A stretch of DNA of 64,000 nucleotides from assembly GCA_031411235.1 (NCBI GenBank), contig JANOAR010000151.1:5011-69010 (forward strand). Direction: 5' to 3'. Positions 44,428-52,369 of the stretch are shown here, one piece after another (the first letter of the stretch is position 1; every line of letters begins with the position of its first letter). Below the pieces are notes generated by a model. The model saw nothing but the letters and a program-made list of their open reading frames with translations. It searched no databases and was not told the DNA's origin. The position numbers and the translations under genes are program-made. The stretch comes from JANOAR01 sp031411235. GTDB taxonomy: Bacteria; Verrucomicrobiota; Verrucomicrobiia; Verrucomicrobiales; Verrucomicrobiaceae.

Positions 44428-45825
44428 TTATCCCGCCTTCACCAACGACACCAGTTCCTGCAGCGATGCCTTCGCATCGCCGAACAACATGCGGCAGTTG
44501 TCGCGCAGGAAGAGCGCATTCTCGATGCCGGCAAAGCCTTTGCCCATGCTGCGTTTCATCACGATCACAGTGCCCGCTTTCTCGGCCTCGATGATGGGCA
44601 TCCCATAGATTGGGCTGGCCTTGTCCTCTCGCGCAGCGGGGTTCACCACATCGTTCGCGCCAATGATGAGACACACATCGACGCGATCCATTTCGGGATT
44701 GATGGCGTCCATCTCGATGAGCTGGTCATAGGGCACATCGGCCTCGGCGAGCAGCACGTTCATGTGGCCCGGCATTCGACCCGCCACGGGATGGATGGCG
44801 TAGCTGACCTCGACGCCACGCCGGGCGAGTTCATCGGCAAGTTGCCGCACCTGATGCTGCGCTTGTGCAACCGCAAGGCCATAACCCGGCACGATCACCA
44901 CGCGGCTCGCCACGCCGAGCAGTAGGGCGGCTTCATCGGCTTGCACAGGTTTCACATTGCCTGTCGCAGCGGCGGAGTCAGCGGCGGCAGCATCCACTTT
45001 GCCGAAGGCACTAAAGAGCACATGGGTCACGGATCGATTCATTGCCTTGCACATAGCCAGGGTGAGCAGCGTGCCCGAAGAACCCACCAGCGTGCCCGCG
45101 ATGACCATCGCGATATTGGAAATCGCGAAACCATCAGCAGCCACGGCGAGCCCGGTGAATGAGTTTAGCAGCGAGATCACCACCGGCATGTCGGCACCCC
45201 CGATGGGCAGCACTATCAGCACGCCGAGAGCCAGCGCTAGCATGAGGAACAGAATCATCAGCACCAAGCTGTGCGACCCCGTCGCCATCGCCAGCCCTAG
45301 CAGCGCGATTAACGCCATCAGCACGCCATTCATTACCTGCTGCGCAGGATAGGTCACAGGCCTGTCAAAGTGACCTTCAAGCTTAAAAAACGCGATCACA
45401 CTGCCAGACACAGACACCGCGCCGATCATCGCCGCGCACAGCAACGCGATGATGAACAGCGCGCTCGATGCCAGCGTCACATGGGCAAACTCTATCGCCG
45501 CCACCAGGGCCGCCGCACCACCGCCTGCGCCATTAAACAAGGCAACCATCTGCGGCATCGCGGTCATCTTTACCCGGTAGGCACCCAGCGCCCCCATGGC
45601 TAAACCGAGCACCACACCGACGAAGATGAGGAACATTTTCCACAGCGATACGCTGCTGTGGCTCGGCCCCTGCAACTGCGGCAACACCGCGAGCAGGGCG
45701 ATCCCCATGCCCGCTGCCGCGAGTAGATTTCCTCGGCGTGCGGTCTTGGGCGAGGCCAGCAATTTAATGCCGATGATGAACAGCACCGAGGCCGTGAGGA
45801 AAAGAAGGGCAGTGATCGTGTGCAT
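44428..45825 (-). CDS. pntB: NAD(P) transhydrogenase subunit beta
   Basis: 465 residues, the usual PntB length. The N-terminal half is the membrane domain dII (about nine helices, with GSVIAFFKLEG and NGVLMALIALLGLAM). The C-terminal dIII NADP(H)-binding domain has VVIVPGYGLAVAQAQHQV, AIHPVAGRMPGHMNVLLAEA, and GANDVVNPAAREDKASPIYG. With PntA it couples hydride transfer from NADH to NADP+ to proton entry, supplying NADPH. Third gene of the pntA1-pntA2-pntB operon, 12 bases after pntA2. Confidence 0.96.
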   Translation of the reverse strand: MHTITALLFLTASVLFIIGIKLLASPKTARRGNLLAAAGMGIALLAVLPQLQGPSHSSVSLWKMFLIFVGVVLGLAMGALGAYRVKMTAMPQMVALFNGAGGGAAALVAAIEFAHVTLASSALFIIALLCAAMIGAVSVSGSVIAFFKLEGHFDRPVTYPAQQVMNGVLMALIALLGLAMATGSHSLVLMILFLMLALALGVLIVLPIGGADMPVVISLLNSFTGLAVAADGFAISNIAMVIAGTLVGSSGTLLTLAMCKAMNRSVTHVLFSAFGKVDAAAADSAAATGNVKPVQADEAALLLGVASRVVIVPGYGLAVAQAQHQVRQLADELARRGVEVSYAIHPVAGRMPGHMNVLLAEADVPYDQLIEMDAINPEMDRVDVCLIIGANDVVNPAAREDKASPIYGMPIIEAEKAGTVIVMKRSMGKGFAGIENALFLRDNCRMLFGDAKASLQELVSLVKAG

Positions 45826-45837
45826 CGTGGTGGCTCT

Positions 45838-46119
45838 TCACTTCTTGCGCTTGAACATTTGCAACATGCGATCCGTGACCATGAAGCCACCAAAGACATT
45901 CGCCGCGCCCAGCACGACGGCGACGAAGCCTGCAACGTGCTGGATGAATCCCTCTGCCCCAGCCAGCGCCATCATGCCTCCGATCAAGATGATACCGTGG
46001 ATTGCATTGGTGCCCGACATCAGCGGCGTATGCAGCATGGAGGGCACCTTGGAGATGAGTTCGAAGCCGAGGAAAATCGACAGCACGAAGATGAAAAAGA
46101 TGAGCATGTCGGCAGTCAT
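45838..46119 (-). CDS. pntA2: NAD(P) transhydrogenase subunit alpha, part 2 (membrane part)
   Basis: 93 residues with three membrane helices, the separate dII portion of the alpha subunit as in Rhodospirillum-type split enzymes (IFFIFVLSIFLGFELISKVP, HTPLMSGTNAIHGI). It lies six bases downstream of pntA1 and 12 upstream of pntB, so the three are co-transcribed. The complex sits in the inner membrane. Confidence 0.94.
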   Translation of the reverse strand: MTADMLIFFIFVLSIFLGFELISKVPSMLHTPLMSGTNAIHGIILIGGMMALAGAEGFIQHVAGFVAVVLGAANVFGGFMVTDRMLQMFKRKK

Positions 46120-46125
46120 GGCAGG

Positions 46126-47259
46126 TCAGGTGGCCGCAGCGGCGAGTTTGTCATTCACGATCTTGCCGCCGTGTGTGATGAGGCAGCTTTTGATGATGTC
46201 GTCCTCTAGGGGCAGCTTCAGTGCCTTCGCTTCCTTGTCCCAGAACTCCGAGAGCAATGCCACCACATTGGAGGAAAACATCTGGCTCGCATGAATCGCC
46301 ACGCGCCCCGGCAAGTTTGCGATGCCGACGATCTTCACGCCTTTGCGATCTGTGATTTGATCCGCCACGACGCTTTCCACATTGCCGCCGCTTTCCACCG
46401 CGAGATCAACGACCACACTGCCGGGCAACATGGCATCGAGCATCTCGCTGGTGAGCAATATCGGCGCTCGTTTGCCAAAGACCTGCGCCGTCGTGATCAC
46501 CACATCCGACTCCGCACAGATGCGCTTCATGCCTTCGCGCTGGAGCTGTATTTGCTCGTCCGTCAGTGGTTTCGCGTAGCCGTCCTTCGTCTGGCCCGTC
46601 TCGCCGATGTCTATTTTGGTGAACTTCGCGCCGAGCGACTTCACCTGCTCCTCCACGGCGGGTCGCGTGTCGAAGGCTTCCACTTTTGCGCCCAGTCGCC
46701 GCGCCGTCGCGATGGCTTGCAAGCCCGCGACGCCAGCGCCGATGATGAAGACTTTCACCGGCTTGATGGTGCCTGCGGGCGTCATCATCATGGGGAAAAT
46801 TTTGCCCGACTGCTGCGCCGCTAGGATCACCGCTGCATAACCCGCGAGACTGGCTTGCGACGAGAGCACATCCATTTTTTGCGCCCGTGTACTGCGCGGC
46901 ACCATCTCCAGGCTGATCGCGCTGACGCCTCGCACTGCTAGCGCCGCGACGAGGTCGGGCGATTGAAACGGATCGAGCAAAGCCACAAGCACAGAGCCCT
47001 CGCGCAGGGCCTTGACTTCGCCCAGCGCGGGCTTGCGCACCTGCACGACGATGTCTGCTGCCGCGATCATCGCTGCACGGTCTATGCGCACCACGGCACC
47101 TGCTGCCGCGTAGGCCTCGTCACCGTGGCCACACGTCGCGCCCAGCCCAGACTCCACTTCTACGGTTGCGCCCAAGGCCACAAGCTTAGCCACATGCTCC
47201 GGCACCAAGGCGGTGCGCGTTTCTCCGGCGTGGGTTTCTTTGGGTAGGACGATGATCAT
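46126..47259 (-). CDS. pntA1: NAD(P) transhydrogenase subunit alpha, part 1 (NAD-binding)
   Basis: 377 residues forming domain dI. It starts MIIVLPKETHAGETRTALVP, with the alanine-dehydrogenase/PNT N-terminal fold. The Rossmann part has KVFIIGAGVAGLQAIATARRLGA cut across by GAGVAGLQA (about residues 172-180) and VEAFDTRPAVEEQ. Domain dI binds NAD(H) on the cytoplasmic face. First gene of the pnt operon. Confidence 0.95.
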   Translation of the reverse strand: MIIVLPKETHAGETRTALVPEHVAKLVALGATVEVESGLGATCGHGDEAYAAAGAVVRIDRAAMIAAADIVVQVRKPALGEVKALREGSVLVALLDPFQSPDLVAALAVRGVSAISLEMVPRSTRAQKMDVLSSQASLAGYAAVILAAQQSGKIFPMMMTPAGTIKPVKVFIIGAGVAGLQAIATARRLGAKVEAFDTRPAVEEQVKSLGAKFTKIDIGETGQTKDGYAKPLTDEQIQLQREGMKRICAESDVVITTAQVFGKRAPILLTSEMLDAMLPGSVVVDLAVESGGNVESVVADQITDRKGVKIVGIANLPGRVAIHASQMFSSNVVALLSEFWDKEAKALKLPLEDDIIKSCLITHGGKIVNDKLAAAAT

Positions 47260-47297
47260 CGGCGGGCGCTTGAACCAACGTAGGCACCCGTTGCTAT

Positions 47298-48641
47298 TTA
47301 GCCATCAACTTTCCAAGGGCAGGGTGACGACTCAGCCTCGTCATCCGCAGGCAGCAGTTCCTGTTCGATCCTCGTCGTGGCGTCGTGCCACTGCTCGAAG
47401 TCTTCGCGCTCGGGGATACGGGTAAAGGCGATTTTTGTGCCCGTGAAGCTGCGGCCATCGTTCTCGGTGAGCCCCAGCGTGACGGCGTTGCGACCATAGC
47501 GCTGCGTCAGTTGATCCATGACGCGCGAGAGTTTCTCACAAGCCTGCTGTTCCTGCTCGCTGCGGGCACCCGGTGTAGGCAATAAAGCAAGCTGTTCAGG
47601 GGCGCTCGTGGCTACGAGACCGTGCAGGGCGAGGCTCACTTTTTTTACACGCCTGGGCTGTGAGGCCAGCACCTGCTGCCAGAGCTGGATGAAGATTTTG
47701 ATGAGGGCAAAGCTATCGCACACGGGTGAAAACTGCGCACTGCCCTCCACTCGTGGGCCGTTCTCGATGCGGGCACTGAGGTCGAGTCGGGTCGCTTTGT
47801 AGCCCATCTGCCGCAGTCGGCTTGCCGCCTTGAGCAGCAGGCGGCGGCCCACGCTTTCCGCCCGCAGTAGCGGCCTATCCTCCGGCCCCAGCACATGGCT
47901 GTGCGTGATCATGCTGCGCTGCGACTCCTCGCGGGCCAGCTCTTCACCATGCAGCGCATACCAGAAGCGCTCGCCCTCGATACTGCCCCACAGCGCCCGC
48001 GCCTGCTTCGGTGCGCAGTGCCACAGTTGCTCGATGGTGGTGAGCCCTTTGGCCAGCAGCCGCGCCTCCATGTTCCGCCCGATGCCGGGCAGATCGCGCA
48101 GCTTTAGTTCTTGCAAGCGACCCGGCATCTGGCTGGGATCGATCACGGTGATGCCGTTGGGTTTTTTCATATCGCTCGCCACCTTGGCCAGGAAGCGATT
48201 GGTCGAGATGCCGACGGAGCTGGTCAGGCACACGCCCACGTTCTTGGTGATGGCTGTCTTGATGCGCTGGGCCAGTTCGCGTGCCGCCGCTTCCTCTTTA
48301 TACGGGCCATACAGCTCGCAGGACATCTCGTCGATGGACTGCACTTTCAGGATGGGGATGTGCTTGTCGATCTCCTCGATCAGCCGGTGGTGGTAGTGGA
48401 CGTAGGCGTCGTGGTGGGCGAGCACGCAGACCAGCCCAGGGCACATTTGCTTCGCTTCGCGAATGCCCGTGCCCGTCTTCACCCCGAAAGCCTTCGCCTC
48501 ATAACTGGCTGCAATGGCGCAGGTGAAGTCCGTCATCACTGGCACCACAGCCACAGGTCGCCCGCGCAGCTCTGGGCGCATCTGCTGCTCCACGGAGGCG
48601 AAGTAGGAATTAAAATCAATGAACAGCACACGGTACTCCAT
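47298..48641 (-). CDS. Y-family DNA polymerase (DinB/UmuC type)
   Basis: 447 residues from the ATG at 48641. A seven-residue-longer start at 48662 would overlap the LexA box and is rejected. Catalytic motifs: FIDFNSYFAS at the N-terminus (Mg-binding Asp), SIDEMSCEL (about residue 102, Asp-Glu), and GISTNRFLAKVASDMKKPNG, the palm/fingers signature. LPGIGRNMEARL is the thumb HhH element, and a little-finger domain follows. It performs translesion synthesis past damaged bases. A perfect LexA box within its promoter shows SOS control. The family alone does not separate Pol IV from a UmuC-like enzyme; no umuD or imuA/dnaE2 partner is adjacent. Confidence 0.88.
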   Translation of the reverse strand: MEYRVLFIDFNSYFASVEQQMRPELRGRPVAVVPVMTDFTCAIAASYEAKAFGVKTGTGIREAKQMCPGLVCVLAHHDAYVHYHHRLIEEIDKHIPILKVQSIDEMSCELYGPYKEEAAARELAQRIKTAITKNVGVCLTSSVGISTNRFLAKVASDMKKPNGITVIDPSQMPGRLQELKLRDLPGIGRNMEARLLAKGLTTIEQLWHCAPKQARALWGSIEGERFWYALHGEELAREESQRSMITHSHVLGPEDRPLLRAESVGRRLLLKAASRLRQMGYKATRLDLSARIENGPRVEGSAQFSPVCDSFALIKIFIQLWQQVLASQPRRVKKVSLALHGLVATSAPEQLALLPTPGARSEQEQQACEKLSRVMDQLTQRYGRNAVTLGLTENDGRSFTGTKIAFTRIPEREDFEQWHDATTRIEQELLPADDEAESSPCPWKVDG

Positions 48642-48647
48642 GCCGGG

Positions 48648-48676
48648 ATTAATGCTGTTCAAGTGAACAACATCAA
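48648..48676 (-). promoter_or_regulatory. LexA-controlled promoter of the Y-family polymerase gene
   Basis: Minus strand: -35-like TTGATG (48676-48671), a 17-base spacer, and -10-like ATTAAT (48653-48648). Inside the spacer is the perfect dyad TGTTC-AAGT-GAACA (48656-48669). TGTTC-N4-GAACA is, from memory, the LexA motif reported for Verrucomicrobia. LexA bound here would block RNA polymerase directly. The -10 ends only six bases before the ATG, so the transcript may be leaderless. Confidence 0.85.
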
Positions 48677-48747
48677 GCCCGTAAACGAGGACGCGAATGA
48701 TTGCCCATCGCCAGCCAGCCTGTTGCCCCCCACCAACACAAAGCGCC

Positions 48748-49743
48748 TCAAGGAGCGCTAGGTAACAGCTTCTTCAGCGTCGGCTCCATGGCTTCGGCCC
48801 AGAGGCGGTAGCCTTTTTCATTGGGGTGCAAGTAGTCGGGCATGATGTCCTTGGTGATGAGGCCATCGGCAGTGAGAAACGTCGCGCCGATGTCGAGGAA
48901 GGTGACGTTGGTGCTGCCGTCGAGCTTGGCGAGACTGCGATTCACCTCGGCCAGTTTATCGCGCTGAGGACTGGGCTTTTCACCGCGTGGGAAGATGCCC
49001 AGGAGCAGTATTTTCGCCTGAGGCAGCCGTTGATTCAGCTCGGCCACAATGGCGGTGATGCCCGCCGCAATCTCTGGTGCGGTGCAAGTGCCAGAATTGT
49101 TCGTGCCGATCATCATGACGATGACCTTCGGTGCGATGCCCTCCACCGCGCCATGCTGGAGCCGCCAGAGGACGTTCTCGGTTCTGTCCCAGCCAAAGCC
49201 GAGGTTGCCTGGGTTGCGCGGCGCATAGAATTCGCCCCACGTCTGTTGTCCGCGCAGCGCATAACTGTCGAACTTCTCGCCGCCGAAGAAGTGCGTGATG
49301 GAGTCGCCGATGAAGAGCACCTGCGGTTGCTGGCGTTTCACCGCAGCGCTCGTGGCCTCGTGGCGTTTCTGCCAGTCGTAGCTGGGCCAACTGCGATCCT
49401 GGGTCACGGGAACGACGGTGCTCGGCAGAGGATTGTGACCTGGCAATGGCTCATAAGTCCCCTGCACGACATCGCTCTTGGTTTTGCGGTCGGTGGTAAA
49501 CACACGCGCCTTGACCGCGCCGCCACTCGGCAGCGCAATGGGGGCGAGATAGGGGTTCGAGGTGGCGATGGGATCCGAGCCGTCGAGCGTGTATAAAACC
49601 GTGCTATCCGGCAGGCTATTCGTCAGTGACACGCTGCCACTGGCATCGCGCTGGAGCATTGGTGGCGCGAGCTTTAGCGCGGTTTCGCCGTGCAGAAGGC
49701 CGCAAAGCGTGAGGCCGAGGAGGAAGAGGGTGCGAGTGAGCAT
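48748..49743 (-). CDS. GDSL-type esterase with N-terminal chitobiase-like Ig domain
   Basis: 331 residues with a signal peptide (about 1-21). Residues about 25-100 form a beta-sandwich of the CHB_HEX_C type (TVLYTLDGSDP is its hallmark). From about 140 comes an SGNH hydrolase like the PAF-acetylhydrolase beta subunit: VLFIGDSITHFF (Ser), MIGTNNSG (Asn block), and MPDYLHPNEKGY (Asp-x-x-His). It probably deacylates a carbohydrate outside the cytoplasm. The start lies eight bases after the rsmH stop, so it is read from the same transcript. Confidence 0.88.
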   Translation of the reverse strand: MLTRTLFLLGLTLCGLLHGETALKLAPPMLQRDASGSVSLTNSLPDSTVLYTLDGSDPIATSNPYLAPIALPSGGAVKARVFTTDRKTKSDVVQGTYEPLPGHNPLPSTVVPVTQDRSWPSYDWQKRHEATSAAVKRQQPQVLFIGDSITHFFGGEKFDSYALRGQQTWGEFYAPRNPGNLGFGWDRTENVLWRLQHGAVEGIAPKVIVMMIGTNNSGTCTAPEIAAGITAIVAELNQRLPQAKILLLGIFPRGEKPSPQRDKLAEVNRSLAKLDGSTNVTFLDIGATFLTADGLITKDIMPDYLHPNEKGYRLWAEAMEPTLKKLLPSAP

Positions 49744-49751
49744 GAAGGGTT

Positions 49752-50798
49752 TTATACGGCCTTGATCGCCCAGCGCAACTTCGCTGGCGAGGCGCGTGGG
49801 TTTTGGCGAATTTCTTCCGGCGATGGGCGAATGACTTCGTCATTGGCAGCGCTAAACACACCGCTGCGCAGCCCATCGCGGAACAGATGTTTCACGCGCC
49901 TGTCTTCACCCGAATGAAAGGTTAAAATAGCCACACGACCACCAGGGCGAAGGCAGTCGGGGAGCTGGCGCAAAAAGGTATCGAGCGCGGTGAACTCGTC
50001 ATTCACCGCAATGCGCAGCGCCTGGAAGACGCGCCTCACCGTGAGTTCGCGTGGGTCATGATCGAGATGTTTGGGCAGCGCTCGGCGCACCGCCTCAGCA
50101 AGCGAGAGTGTGGTGGCGTGGTCAGTGCCAGCGAGGCTCGCCGCGAGCGGGGCCGCATACGGTTCATCGGCATTCTCTTCGAGTAGGGTGGCGAGTTTTG
50201 TCACCGAGAGCTTCTGCAAATAATCGCGGGCCGACAGGCCTCGCTGTGGGTTCATCCGCATGTCGAGCGGGCCGTTGTGTTTGAAGCTAAAGCCGCGTGC
50301 AGGGTTATCGAACTGCATGGAGGAGCAGCCGAGATCCGCGAGAATGGCATCGGCACCGTCGCCCCAATCCACGGCTTCCAGCGCACGGCGAAGGCCCGCG
50401 AAATTGATCCGCTGCACCATGAGCGCCGACTCCTCGCAACCGCTGGTGGTGCGCAGCCGTGCCTCGGTGCGCATGATTTCGAGCGGGTCTTGGTCAAGGC
50501 CAAGCAGGGTGCCTCCCGGCTGCACCGCTCGGAGTAATTCGGCAGCATGGCCGCCGAAGCCAAGCGTGGCATCCACCACACGCTCGCCGGGTTGCACGGC
50601 GAGCACATGCATGATCTCGGGCAAGAGGATCGGCACATGCTGGCCCGCAGGCGTCTTGCCCGAGGCTCGCACTTTGGCGATGGTTTCCGCGTGCTGCGCG
50701 GGATCGAGTTCCTTGTACTTGTCCTCGAAGCGACGCGGGTTTTTACCCGAGTAGCGCGGCCTGCGATGATGCGGTGGGGGGGCTTCAGAGTCGTTCAC
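49752..50798 (-). CDS. rsmH: 16S rRNA (cytosine1402-N4)-methyltransferase
   Basis: 348 residues including a basic N-terminal extension. SAM-binding ATLGFGGHA (about residue 77), GLDQDPLEI, and the family-specific DLGCSSMQFDNPARGFSF with DMRMN follow. The C-terminal RVFQALRIAVNDE and FHSGEDRRVKH are also diagnostic. It methylates N4 of C1402 in the decoding centre. It is usually first in the dcw cell-division cluster, but here it sits between a MazG-like gene (4-base overlap) and a GDSL esterase, with no ftsL, ftsI or mur genes in the window. Confidence 0.96.
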   Translation of the reverse strand: MNDSEAPPPHHRRPRYSGKNPRRFEDKYKELDPAQHAETIAKVRASGKTPAGQHVPILLPEIMHVLAVQPGERVVDATLGFGGHAAELLRAVQPGGTLLGLDQDPLEIMRTEARLRTTSGCEESALMVQRINFAGLRRALEAVDWGDGADAILADLGCSSMQFDNPARGFSFKHNGPLDMRMNPQRGLSARDYLQKLSVTKLATLLEENADEPYAAPLAASLAGTDHATTLSLAEAVRRALPKHLDHDPRELTVRRVFQALRIAVNDEFTALDTFLRQLPDCLRPGGRVAILTFHSGEDRRVKHLFRDGLRSGVFSAANDEVIRPSPEEIRQNPRASPAKLRWAIKAV

Positions 50799-51148
50799 AG
50801 CTCGTTGTATTTGGCATTGGAACCCCGCGCCTTGGCCACAGGGTAGCGTGTCTCATTGCGCTCCACTTTATCCAGCATGGCCTGGCCGAGATCGACGCCC
50901 AGGTTGTGCGCGAGTTCAAAGAGCAGGATGCCCACATCGGCCATCTCATCGCGGATTTCGGGCAGCTTGTCCTTCGTGCGCTGCTCGATTTGCTGCGGCT
51001 GCTGCCAGACGAAATGCTGGAGCAACTCGCCCGCCTCAGCCGTGATGGCGACAGCGAGTTCCTTGGGATTGTGGAACTGCATCCAGTCCCGCGCATCGCG
51101 AAAGGCGCAGATGCGGGTGGTGATTTCTTCAATAGTCATGCCCGCCAC
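50795..51148 (-). CDS. MazG-like nucleotide pyrophosphohydrolase (dCTPase / XTP3TPA type)
   Basis: 117 residues, a single MazG-like helical domain. AITAEAGELLQHF supplies the first ExxE pair and EIRDEMADVGILLF the downstream ExxD metal ligands. These enzymes hydrolyse dCTP or damaged dNTPs to the monophosphate and pyrophosphate, cleaning the nucleotide pool. The stop overlaps the rsmH start as ATGA, so the two are translationally coupled. Confidence 0.9.
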   Translation of the reverse strand: MAGMTIEEITTRICAFRDARDWMQFHNPKELAVAITAEAGELLQHFVWQQPQQIEQRTKDKLPEIRDEMADVGILLFELAHNLGVDLGQAMLDKVERNETRYPVAKARGSNAKYNEL

Positions 51149-51268
51149 GATGCGTGGTGTCGCCGCGAGGGCAACGCATTCCCATGAAGCTCATGCGAAT
51201 AGGCAAAACCGAGCGCATAGGCGCAAGAATGCGCGTGCCATGGTGTGTCTTTTATCTTCTATTCCCGA

Positions 51269-51775
51269 ATGCCCTTCCTCCTCGCCCTAGGCTCCAACAT
51301 CGGCGACCGCCTCGCCCACTTTCGCCAAGGCATCGCCAAGCTAATCCAGCGCGATCCTAGCGCCCACGTCATCTCAACTGCGCCCATCTACGAGACCGCG
51401 CCGGTGGACTGTCCGCCGGACTCGCAGAGCTTTTACAACACCGTCATCGAGCTGGAGAGCGACCTCGACCCGCACGCCCTCTACCTCGTGCTGCGCAGCA
51501 TCGAGCAGCAGCTCGGCAGGCCCGATGAACGCCAGCGCAACGCCCCGCGCCCGCTGGATCTCGACATCCTCACCGCTGGCAATGCCATCATCCACGACGA
51601 CCTCCTTACCCTCCCTCATCCCCGCCTGCACCAGCGCCGCTTCGTTCTCGCCCCACTCGCAGAGTTGCATCCCAGGCTCATCGTGCCAGGGCAGACCCGC
51701 ACCATTTCAGAGATGCTCGCTGCACTTCCCGATGAGCCCAGCAGCGTGCGCCTTGTCAGGCGTGAGTGGCTGTAA
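51269..51775 (+). CDS. folK: 2-amino-4-hydroxy-6-hydroxymethyldihydropteridine pyrophosphokinase (HPPK)
   Basis: 168 residues from the ATG at 51269, which gives the canonical start MPFLLALGSNIGDR. RPLDLDIL is the ATP/Mg-binding Asp pair, and PHPRLHQRRFVLAPLAEL the second signature. It transfers pyrophosphate from ATP to 6-hydroxymethyl-7,8-dihydropterin in folate biosynthesis. It is divergent from the MazG-like gene, and no other fol gene is adjacent. Confidence 0.95.
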   Translation: MPFLLALGSNIGDRLAHFRQGIAKLIQRDPSAHVISTAPIYETAPVDCPPDSQSFYNTVIELESDLDPHALYLVLRSIEQQLGRPDERQRNAPRPLDLDILTAGNAIIHDDLLTLPHPRLHQRRFVLAPLAELHPRLIVPGQTRTISEMLAALPDEPSSVRLVRREWL

Positions 51776-51829
51776 AATGACGCACAGGGCACATTGACTG
51801 CTAAGTTCTGCCTCTCTGCTGGATCACCC

Positions 51830-52366
51830 ATGATGCACCTCGATCCACAGGCCCACCTTTTCCACGTCCAGAGCTTGTACGTGCAGCATCTGCCAGCGTT
51901 GCGCGGGTTTGTGCTATCACTGGTAACGGATTTCACGCTGGTGGATGACGTGGTGCAGGAGACCTTTATCGTCGTGACAAAGAAAGCGGACGAGTTTCAA
52001 TCGGGCTCGAACTTTCGCGCGTGGGCGTGGACGATCGCGCGGTTCAAGGTGCTGCAAGCCCTGGAGCGTGCGCGGAAGATCAATGACCGGCTGTCATTGG
52101 AGGCCATCGAGGCGCTCTGTGCGCATGAAGAGGCGGAGAGCGACTGGGGCACGGAGCAGCAGCTCGGGCATCTGGCGGGTTGTGTGGAAGCCCTCGCACC
52201 CAGGGCTCGCCAAGCGGTGACGCTGCGCTACGAGCAGGCGCACAAGCCACCGGAGATCGCCAAGATCATGGGCTGGAGCGTCGATGCCGTGAATGTAGCC
52301 CTGTCCCGCGCACGGAAAGTGCTGCGCAAATGCGTGGAACAACGAATCTCACTGCAAGGAGCCTGA
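51830..52366 (+). CDS. ECF-type RNA polymerase sigma factor
   Basis: 178 residues from the ATG at 51830 (another ATG follows at 51833). Sigma region 2 is clear: the helix with LVTDFTLVDDVVQETFIVV and NFRAWAWTIARFKVL. Region 4 (APRARQAVTLRYEQAHKPPE then IAKIMGWSVDAVNVALSRARK) is the -35-binding helix-turn-helix. It directs RNA polymerase to a small regulon. The FecR-LamG gene starts three bases after its stop. In Planctomycetes and Verrucomicrobia this pairing replaces the FecI-FecR arrangement, the FecR protein acting as membrane-bound regulator. Confidence 0.9.
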   Translation: MMHLDPQAHLFHVQSLYVQHLPALRGFVLSLVTDFTLVDDVVQETFIVVTKKADEFQSGSNFRAWAWTIARFKVLQALERARKINDRLSLEAIEALCAHEEAESDWGTEQQLGHLAGCVEALAPRARQAVTLRYEQAHKPPEIAKIMGWSVDAVNVALSRARKVLRKCVEQRISLQGA

Positions 52367-52369
52367 GCC

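Noticed and set aside
48641..48662. Longer start for the Y-family polymerase at 48662
   Set aside because: It would place the start codon inside the LexA box; the ATG at 48641 matches the family N-terminus.
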